This document shows positions 56,945 through 64,000 of a stretch of 64,000 nt of DNA, piece by piece. The notes under the pieces were generated by a model, which saw only the letters and a list, made by a program, of their open reading frames with translations, made no database searches and was not told where the DNA came from. Made by a program: the position numbers and the translations under genes. This stretch comes from Anastrepha obliqua. Taxonomy: Eukaryota; Arthropoda; Insecta; Diptera; Tephritidae. The DNA is taken from positions 70,930,001 through 70,994,000 of the forward strand of contig NC_072895.1 in NCBI RefSeq assembly GCF_027943255.1, read 5' to 3'. Numbering within the stretch: position 1 is the stretch's first letter; every line of letters begins with the position of its first letter.

Positions 56945-57570
56945 AGCGAAATTACATTAGTACAACCTTCGGGCTGTAGGGCAGACCAACTTTCAAGAGA
57001 AGGTACCTGTATGCCAGACATAAGTAATTTTATGGAGATACCTCTCGCAACTTGTAAGCTTCTTATTAAGGACGCATTAATCAGGTCTGCAAATCAAAGA
57101 TGGATTAGCGTTAACACCTGTGAAATTTCCAGGCAAACATGGCCAAGGCTAAATTTACGTCTGTCCAAAAGTATTATAAAACTGAGTAGACTTCAAATCA
57201 GGACCTTAGTAGGGGTCCTCACAGGACATTGTCTCATAGGAAATCATGCAAAGAGATTAGGCGTTTACACGCATGATTTCTGTCGTAGCTGCAGAAATGA
57301 GGAGGAATTGGAAACAATTCACCTTTTTGCACATGCCCGGCTCTAGCCAGAAGCCGAAACCGATTTTGAAAATCTTACTTCTTAACGAATATAGATAATC
57401 TATACATTTTAGGTATCAACAACCTTTTACGCTTTGTCAAAAGCTCAGAATGGTTCAATATGGAGAGGGAAATGTAGCTCAGCCCCGCGGCTCACAACGG
57501 ACCCATTTCGTGGTCTAAGTGGCATCGTTGTCTCTACGTGCGATGCGGCTGCCAAACCTAACCTAACTTT
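56945..57570 (+). mobile_element. LOA-like retrotransposon 3' end, AACCT tail
   Basis: A frame at 57011-57346 encodes IPLATCKLLIKDALIRSANQ, LSRLQIRTLVGVLTGHCLIG and CRSCRNEEELETIHLFAHA. This is the region between RNase H and the zinc-binding C-terminus, similar to the copy at 29970-32270 (IPLQTCKLLILEKI; VITGHCLIGRHAERM; CRSCLDEDEEET). A frameshift removes the last Cys residues. The 3' end carries AACCTAACCTAAC at 57554-57566. Confidence 0.8.
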
Positions 57571-60076
57571 CGGGCTTTTTGGCGTTACGTTAAGTCCAAA
57601 AAGTCCTACTCTACTATTTCCTGGGAAGTATTTTTCAATGCCAGCCTTGATTCTTCTACTTGAAAGACTGCTGATCTTTTCGAGCACTTTTTTAGGTATA
57701 TTTTCGATCTAAAGTATAGAGTCAATATAAGTGGATAGGGACGATTGCAGAACGGTTTTTAAAAATATACAGACTCTATCATTACATTTTTTTTCATGCT
57801 AGGGTGTTTTATATTTAGAATTTCAAGTTTCGTGAAAAAAATTCTACATTTTTTCATTTATAACTTGAAAGTTCTCAAAACGAAAATTTATTACAAGCAT
57901 TGAAAGCTTGAAATGGTACAAATAGTTTTGAGCTCCTCAACAACAAAAACTGTGTAGCCCTGCACCTCACGCACGTATGACTGGCCATACGTATGCGCAT
58001 TTAACTACTCTAACTAAAGATTGATTCTGCCTCAATTGTTTCCGAAAGCTTAGAGCACATGTATTTTGCTGGTTAATTTATAGCCATAATAAAACTCATC
58101 AAAACTAAGCACACCTACACACAAACAAATGCAGTTGAGGTCATTTGAAGGATATACCAAAAAAAGTAGTTAACCAAAAATAATCGTTGAACAAAAGGAA
58201 AGCGAAGAGAAGTAAAGCAAAGAATGTTAAATAATGTAATATGTGTAATAAAATAGCAAAAGAAACGTGATAACGCATAAAATGAGAACTTACACGCTCG
58301 CTTGCTTGCCACACAACCATAAGAGCAGCTTAATGCCATTTAATACCCGCACTACTTCACCAGCTCATACGCACGCATAAGCGTAAATCCATTTTTATGT
58401 ATGCATGTATGTGCCGATGGGTACGCATGTGTTTTTACGCTAGTGTAAGCGATCAACTCACGCATACTCTCACAATACCACACACAACGTTCAGTGTAAG
58501 AGCATAGCGAAGTGATATTAGCAAATACTCATACTGGTGTAAAGCCAATATAACACCAGTAACAACAATGACAATCATTCAAGTTACATAGAGATATGTA
58601 CGAGTACTTAGACCAATAGTTAGCAGCAACAATAAAAAGCTCGGGTTATGCTTTTGAGTGAAAAATTACAACACACACATACACATAATTACTACACGTA
58701 TGCATTTGAAAACACATATGTATGTGTGTATGCATCTGTGTATGTGTATGTGCCACTAACTATGTAGCATTTGTCATGAGGCATTTGTGTCCCCAGACAT
58801 CGTAAATCGTAGTTGCGTTGAGTAGTGACACACATTTCACTTGAGCAGTCAAAGTGACACAACAACCCATCACACATATACACATACATGCATGCGCACA
58901 TAAATATTTACATTGTACTCACGTATGAAAAAATATACAATTTATTATGATCATAAGTGGAATACAATACAAGTACCAGTGCCAACTTATAAGTGGCTAC
59001 TTAGCCACGGGTTTGTATTTCCGGCTAATAGGCAAAGTGATTTCCTTTTATTTAGCCACTAATATTGTGCCGTTCATGTATAAATAAAACTTGGACACCA
59101 CTAACACACATACCATTAAATAACTTTTGGATTGTTATGCATGAAAAAATATATTTCGCAATATACTTTGGCTTGTCAACGCTTGACTGGTTTGCTCATT
59201 GTTGAGTCTACTGCTTTTTTGGTTCTTTCTTTGATTTCTCACTTCCTAATATTTTGCTGATGCTACTTATTTACATTCTCACACGCTTACATATACATAT
59301 ATTACATTCATTCATTACATACAGTTATATTCGTTTTGTAGGCAAATATAAATTACCAAGTTTCCACTGCTATACTTATGTAGCTGTTTGACATGGGCCT
59401 GTGTAAAGGAAACGCTTTGTGGCACCAATCATAAATCAAAGCAAATGTGAGCTATCCATACACACATATGCCCATACATGTTGTGGTTATCTATGCGCGA
59501 GTATGTACGAGTATGTTTAACTAGTGGGTATCTATGAAAAATGGAGATATTTCAACAGTTTGGCATTTTGAACGTGCAAATTGTACGGCGCTCGTTCTTT
59601 ATGTCACCTATGCTTGTGCATAAGTAAATATATATGTACAAGTGTTGCGTAAGTGTCTTGTATTCTTAAGATGTTTTTGTGAGGCTTTAATAAAACTTTT
59701 ACTTGCATTTAGATTTAAATAATAAAAGACCGCTTTTTGTGATAGCCAATTTGACAGTTTTCCACTGTTTTGAGCTTATTATGGCTAGGCAATTCATTAT
59801 AAATGAATCCATGCCTGGGAAATTTCATAATTTTTGCGGCTGAAAATCGTATATGACGGTACCTTAAATCGCGTTGATTTTAGTAGTTCACAAAAATGTG
59901 TATTTGATATATAAAAGAAAATGCGCAAGACTAATTTTAAGACGGTCACCGAAATTTTTAAGATTTTCCCACTTTGCACTTTGTTATGCCAAAATTCAAT
60001 TAGCTATAAATTAGCCAAACTTTTTTTTAAAAGTTCTGAATTAAAAGTTTCGAAGTTTTTTTGTTTTCATATCTTA
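57571..60076. other. No gene seen
   Basis: AT-rich with many TATG/CACA simple stretches (for example 58680-58760, 59280-59300). Nothing recognised. Confidence 0.55.
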
Positions 60077-60523
60077 GTGTACACAAGGTTTGATACTTGA
60101 ATTTATAGGCACTCACAAATACGATTTTTTGTCAAGTGTTATACATATATTTCACAATATTTTGCTACAGAGTAAGCAGATATTTTATTTATTTTGTTGT
60201 ATTTAATTTCTCAACATAAAATACAAAAAGTGTCCCGCATTTCATTGTAATGGAAAAACGCAAAAACATACAAATAATACACGCGGCAGCATAAATGCTA
60301 CAGTTAAAAAATAGCAACTATTTATATCTATTTTTTTTAATTTTAAGGTATTTAAGACTCTATTGTGTAGCCTTTGTTACCAATTACAGCTTAAAGTCTA
60401 CGTGGCATGGAGTCAATAATTTTTTTTTATGTATGCTAGATTAATTTGCTTCTACTCTTCAAGTATCGCCTTTTTAAGATCAGATTTGTTATGGGTGTCA
60501 TATTTTCCGTTTACGCCCAAACG

Positions 60524-60645
60524 CCCGAAAACACCCGCCCGAATCCACACGCCCGAATGTATATTTCCCCGAATTGACAGTTTCCCGAATTTTTTTGCCC
60601 GAACGTCTTCGCCCGAACCCATTTGCCCGAATTCTTTTACCCGAA
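60524..60645 (+). repeat. Left array of nine CCCGAA motifs, 14-16 bp period
   Basis: CCCGAA starts at 60524, 60538, 60552, 60568, 60584, 60598, 60612, 60626 and 60640. Usually preceded by G; spacer bases differ between units, so only the core is conserved. Confidence 0.93.
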
Positions 60646-60772
60646 AAGAAAAAAAAATTTAAAATAATTAAGAATTAGTATACACTTGAAGTACATGCAA
60701 GAAAAGAACAAAAGAGTGCTATTCCTTTATTTATTCATAACAAATGTTGTCAAAATTCTTGTGTCAAATTCA

Positions 60773-60782
60773 TCAGTCAGTC
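60773..60782 (+). promoter_or_regulatory. Possible initiator (overlapping TCAGTC) for the FLYWCH gene
   Basis: Two overlapping TCAGTC words, matching the arthropod initiator TCAGT, 25-34 bp before the ATG at 60807. No TATA box at the expected place was convincing. Speculative. Confidence 0.3.
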
Positions 60783-60806
60783 ATTCGTTCTTAATTATTC
60801 ATAAAA

Positions 60807-61163
60807 ATGGAAGAAATTGAGGAAGTGGGACAACTTGTCGGAAAAAAATTAATAATCGGAGGATACATTTATGTCAGATCCAAACCGTCGAAAAATAATC
60901 AATTCTATTGGGACTGTCAATTGGTTCGAAGAAAAGAATGCAAAGCGCGGGCAATTACATTGCAGACAGTTTCTGAGTTAATAGTTTTAAAAGGCCCTAA
61001 AAAATCTCCTCATGAACATCCGCCCAATCAGGATACAGCGAAAGCGGAATTAGTGAAGGTTAATTTAAAACGAGTCGCGGAAGATCATCCGGAATGCCCT
61101 CCAGCACAAGTACAAAGTTTTGTTTATTTCTATTTTTGTTATATTTTTTCCCTCTTTTTTTAA
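60807..61163 (+). CDS. FLYWCH zinc-finger protein, 118 codons, probably truncated
   Basis: Starts MEEIEEVGQLVGKKLIIGGY with a fair start context (AAAAATGG). Residues ~12-72 form a FLYWCH finger: GGYIYVRSK, then FYWDCQ (Cys), CKARAI (Cys), and HEHPPN (two His), i.e. the F-L-Y-W-C-H pattern. Residues ~75-103 (DTAKAELVKVNLKRVAEDHP) match the linker after the finger in MULE-related proteins. The last ~14 residues (VYFYFCYIFSLFF) look like non-coding T-rich DNA. A GT after CAGCACAA (~61109) could be a splice donor, so the true end may lie ~10-15 codons earlier. FLYWCH fingers bind DNA. The flanking CCCGAA arrays are plausible targets, but that is inference. Confidence 0.75.
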   Translation: MEEIEEVGQLVGKKLIIGGYIYVRSKPSKNNQFYWDCQLVRRKECKARAITLQTVSELIVLKGPKKSPHEHPPNQDTAKAELVKVNLKRVAEDHPECPPAQVQSFVYFYFCYIFSLFF

Positions 61164-61203
61164 TTATTTATTAACATTTTTATATAAAATTTATTTTTAT
61201 TTT

Positions 61204-61338
61204 TTCGGGCATTTTTCGGGCATTTTTCGGGAAAATTAATAAGATTCGGGTATTCGTATTCGGGCAAATTTATTCGGGTAAATTATTTTCGGGTGATTGG
61301 GTTTCGGGTGAATGTCCATTCGGGCATGTGTTTTCGGG
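61204..61338 (-). repeat. Right array of ten CCCGAA motifs (TTCGGG on plus strand)
   Basis: TTCGGG starts at 61204, 61215, 61226, 61245, 61259, 61273, 61288, 61303, 61319 and 61333. Mostly 14-16 bp apart; the innermost three are 11 bp apart. Mirror image of the left array. Confidence 0.93.
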
Positions 61339-62814
61339 ATTTTGACCTGGAATCCATATTTTCTTTTATTTGGCTTTAAAACCGACCATAAACTTTCAAT
61401 GACGTTCAAGTCCGGTAATTGAGCAGGAGTTTACACAATGCGTGGACATAAATGTCAAATTTCCGATAATGGTAAAATTTTCAACTGCATTTACCCAAAT
61501 TCTGTTTAGCCCAAAATTTGTTTGCCATCTGGTCCAAATAGATTTATTTTTACCTCGTATGCATAACTCACGATGAGAATTACTCTAATTTCTATTCCTT
61601 GCACTTACGGAAGATTTCTTATGTTTTATTCTACTTAAATTTGCTTCTCTCAGTATTTTTGAAACAGTTTCTGGTGGCAAGTCTAACCTAAACCCTTTTT
61701 GGACATTTGAATTTTGTTGTTAAATTTTTTTCATTTGATGCGTTAACCCCAGACACTCTTTTTCTGTGAAAGGCTTATTTTCTCGTACTCTTGTTTTTTT
61801 TGCATAACAATGAAATGAGTGAATACTCTTTGGTTTTTATGTTGAGAAATTAAACAAAACCAAATTTGTAAAATATCTGCTTACTCTGTTTTTCCATTTA
61901 GCAAAATATTGTGAAAGATAGAGCACTTAACTCAAAATTGTAATTGTATCAAATAAGGCGTGAGCGACTGTATATAGTTTTTCTTGGAGAATGAACTGAA
62001 TTTCCATAACCGAATTATTAAAAATGTATAAATGAGAAACGAGTAAATTGTCAAACGGTTTTAATAAGGCCTTGTGCTATAATTGTTTAATATACTGTAT
62101 GTACTAATGCTATTTTTTAAGTCCACCAAACATCTTTTCTCTTACACCGAATCTAGTTTAAAAACTGAATTCTTCGTATTTTAGGTTATTGTCATATTTC
62201 TTTACTGAGAGAAGAGAGGATGGAGGGAAGCATGTAAAACCTCGTAGAAAGGCAGCCAAGCTACAAACCCACTTTAGCACTCAAAAACACAAGGACAGAC
62301 GAATACATGAAAGCTCTTTACTCAAATAAAAAAATATATAAAAAGGAAGAAAAGATTAAACAAAAATAAAAATAGTGACACTAGACCAACAATAACAACC
62401 ATTAACAAACACTTTAAACAAATATGAAAGTGGCAGCGAAAATGTAATTGAAAATCGAAACAAGTGCAATAACAGCAATGAAAAAGTAAAGCAAACAATT
62501 CAACAAGCACATAATAACAATAAGCGTTGGAAAAAATAAACGCAAATAAAAATATACAAACAATGAACAAATAAGTAAGCAAATAAAATATTAGAAAAAA
62601 AGAGCAACGCAAATAAAAATTGCGCTAAAACTGCAAATCACTGCATGTGATTGATTAATGTGCAGCATAGTGCAACAGCAAGAGCAGCACCAGCGAAATG
62701 AGGGGTAACATGAAGGATAGAGACAAATAAGCGGCAATAAAAATTCGATATATTGGGTTGAGCAGATAGATAAATAAATAAATAAAAACTGAGCACGCAA
62801 AGGGGCTACCAACA

Positions 62815-62880
62815 GGGAGAGAAAAGTAAGAGGAACGAGAGAAAAGTAAGAGGAGGGAGAGAAAAGAAGAAAAAGGTTAA
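62815..62880 (+). repeat. 20-bp purine tandem repeat, three units
   Basis: GAAAAGTAAGAGGA recurs at 62821 and 62841, with GAAAAGAAGA at 62861, a 20-bp period. Almost pure purine on the plus strand, with GAGAG words. Confidence 0.85.
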
Positions 62881-63609
62881 AATAAAAAAAAACTAACGGA
62901 TGCATTATTATTCACCTGTACTCGACACAAAGGCAGGCCTCACATACATGCATGCATCAGGCGTGCAAGCAGGATTTTTTCAGGGGGGTTTTGAATATAA
63001 ATCTCCCAAAATTCTAAAAAAATATATAATAAGACAAATACATTTTTTTTTAAAGAAAACTAATTAAATTCAAATCTTTATTTGTATCGGTTTGAGTAAT
63101 CTAGAAATTTAAGATGAGTAGGGGACTCGCATTCTGCATTAGAGCCTGGACCAGGCTGCTGGCTATGTCGCCAAGCTAGCAAAGGCGACGGAATTTCTTC
63201 CTCGCTGATGGAAAGGTTATACCGCCAAGACCAACACCTGGAAGCGATATTTGGATGCAGAAGCGCAGAAAGCAGGCTATTCCTGGAGACAAATACAATT
63301 TCTAGCTTCAAACTAATCAAATAAAAATTTGTTTGTTGAGACCCTATTTTATACCAAGGAACCATGGGAAAATATAGTATATGTAATTAATAGTAATGTA
63401 ATTAAATCTAAATCACAATGGAACAAATAACACATTTAATTGCCTGAAAATAAAGCAAAAACTACAATTTGATTTCGACACGTCGCTTATTTTCGACAAA
63501 GTTTTCTAATCTCACACTCCACCTGTGGGTGTTTGAGTCTCTAATATCGTACAAGGATGAGCTGCCCCGTTCGTTCTTGTGACATCCTACTTCTTATATA
63601 GGTACACTT

Positions 63610-63633
63610 CCCCCCCCCCCCCCCCCCCCCCCC
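63610..63633 (+). repeat. Poly-C tract, 24 bases
   Basis: Uninterrupted C run, unusual in this AT-rich window; it lies 17 bp before the mariner at 63651. Length may be affected by sequencing or assembly error. Confidence 0.9.
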
Positions 63634-63650
63634 TTGATTATGGCCAAATA

Positions 63651-64000
63651 TTAGTTTGGGGAAAAAGGAAAAAATCCATTATTTTCTCGGTAGATGGATG
63701 TAGTAATCAATATTTCGTGAAGTATCGATCGAATAATTTAAACTTATGCTCGTTGACAAGGTGGCATTTCACACTGAAAAAATGTTTGCTGTTTTTTATT
63801 TATTTCATTCAGTTGCGAGTTAGACGGTCTTAACAATGGAAGTCAACAAAGAGAAAATTCGATATATTTTACAGTTTTCCTTTGACAAAGGCGAAAATGC
63901 AAGCCATGTCGCTGAAATTGTGAATAGTGCTTATCGTGCCGATACTATAACAATTAATTACGTGCAATTTTGGTTCCGTCGATTCCGTTCAGTTCGAAGT
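63651..64000 (+). mobile_element. Third mariner-type element, 5' end, cut by window edge
   Basis: TA at 63649-63650 followed by TTAGTTTGGGGAAAAAGG, a terminal repeat of the TTAGGTTGG type seen in mellifera/cecropia-like mariners. A ~170-bp 5' UTR and the transposase start follow. Confidence 0.8.
63836..64000 (+). CDS. mariner transposase, N-terminal 55 codons
   Basis: Open frame from ATG 63836 to the window end, reading MEVNKEKIRYILQFSFDKGE, NASHVAEIVNSAYRADTI and YVQFWFRRFRS. This is the first helix-turn-helix of a mariner transposase that recognises the element's ends. No stop in what is visible. The catalytic part lies outside the window. Different from the other two mariner subfamilies here. 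Confidence 0.85.
   Translation, partial: MEVNKEKIRYILQFSFDKGENASHVAEIVNSAYRADTITINYVQFWFRRFRSVRS

Larger units (their letters stand above)
60508..61354 (+). mobile_element. Short Mutator-like element with FLYWCH gene and CCCGAA-array ends
   Basis: An 847-bp insertion in the Tc1-like transposase, flanked by an exact 9-bp duplication CATATTTTC (60499-60507, 61355-61363). Removing it and one duplication restores the Tc1 frame. The ends are imperfect inverted repeats sharing AAAACAC and GCCCGAAT and extend inward as mirrored CCCGAA arrays. The only gene encodes a FLYWCH zinc finger. A 9-bp duplication plus a FLYWCH protein points to the Mutator-like (MULE) superfamily; the transposase core is absent. 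Confidence 0.75.
60370..61830 (-). pseudogene. Tc1-like transposase remnants, interrupted
   Basis: Right part (61364-61830): decayed N-terminal half with LPPETVSKILREANLSRIKH (~61690-61625), then the last catalytic region PAQLPDLNVIESLWSVLKPN (~61430-61375), i.e. Asp of the SPDLNPIE block of DD34E transposases. The frame continues KRKYG, is interrupted by the FLYWCH element and its 9-bp duplication, and resumes KYDTHNKSDLKKAILEE on the left side (60507-60440). A DSMPRR-like end follows at ~60400. The central catalytic region is deleted and stops occur. Dead. Confidence 0.75.
60077..61970 (-). mobile_element. Tc1-like element with long inverted repeats, split by another element
   Basis: TA lies outside both ends (60075-60076, 61971-61972). 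Long imperfect inverted repeats of ~150-190 bp: TTTGATAC, TTTCACAATATTTTGCTA, AGAGTAAGCAGATATTTTA, TTTAATTTCTCAACATAAAA and CATTTCATTGT occur in this order from the left and, reverse-complemented, from the right. Without the inserted FLYWCH element it is ~1.04 kb, so it lacks part of the transposase. Long-TIR Tc1-like elements of this design are known in Drosophila. Confidence 0.8.
61973..63648. other. No gene seen; A-rich then simple sequence
   Basis: 62310-62650 is A-rich on the plus strand with CAATAACAA words. 62815-62880 is a purine repeat, and 63610-63633 is poly-C. A more GC-balanced stretch at 63080-63320 might be decayed coding sequence but was not identified. Confidence 0.55.

Noticed and set aside
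63078..63365. 95-codon minus-strand frame in GC-balanced DNA
   Set aside because: Could be decayed retrotransposon sequence, but no motif was firm enough to name.

Overview
The window reads as intergenic or intronic DNA of a higher fly (Diptera), most likely a tephritid fruit fly. The base composition is AT-rich, introns and poly-A/T tracts are common, and no operons or ribosome-binding sites are seen. The transposable elements present include Tc1/mariner DD34D and DD41D ('rosa', a group first described from the fruit fly Ceratitis rosa), LOA-clade non-LTR retrotransposons, piggyBac, PIF/Harbinger, Mutator-like, Helentron and a tRNA-derived SINE. The tephritid placement is inference. I could not support any single-copy host protein gene; nearly everything recognisable is mobile DNA, mostly broken.

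Layout. 1-6.2 kb: 5' end of a mariner, a DD41D transposase head, RTE-like retrotransposon pieces split by an irritans-type mariner, and a SINE. 6.2-11.9 kb: no genes seen. 12-18.7 kb: a decayed 142-bp tandem repeat split by a 927-bp Harbinger deletion derivative (TTA target duplication) and, 14 bp further on, a full-length LOA-clade retrotransposon (13123-18620, minus strand) with two intact ORFs, all catalytic motifs and a 10-bp target duplication. The two LOA ORFs overlap as a TAATG stop-start. 18.8-19.5 kb: Helentron endonuclease fragment. 20-34.5 kb: SINE copies and broken non-LTR retrotransposons. 34.5-39.4 kb: a DD41D element, a SINE, two mariners 18 bp apart and another DD41D element. 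42-53.5 kb: LOA/RTE-type fragments, two DD41D pieces and a 5'-truncated LOA with a 13-bp target duplication nested in an older RT fragment. 54.0-55.4 kb: a piggyBac deletion derivative with TTAA duplications. 60.1-62.0 kb: a Tc1-like element with long inverted repeats, split by an 847-bp FLYWCH element. 63.65 kb-end: start of another mariner.

How the parts work together. Autonomous families (LOA, and the partly intact mariners) sit among many internally deleted copies that keep their ends and could only be mobilised in trans. The most unusual structure is the FLYWCH element at 60508-61354. Its two ends are mirrored arrays of the hexamer CCCGAA at about 14-bp spacing, flanking a short ORF for a lone FLYWCH zinc finger, with a 9-bp target duplication. 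The Harbinger ends likewise carry arrays of GCAAC/GTTGC. All five DD41D copies break between about codons 24 and 35 of the transposase, which suggests a recurrent deletion point or a shared non-autonomous lineage.
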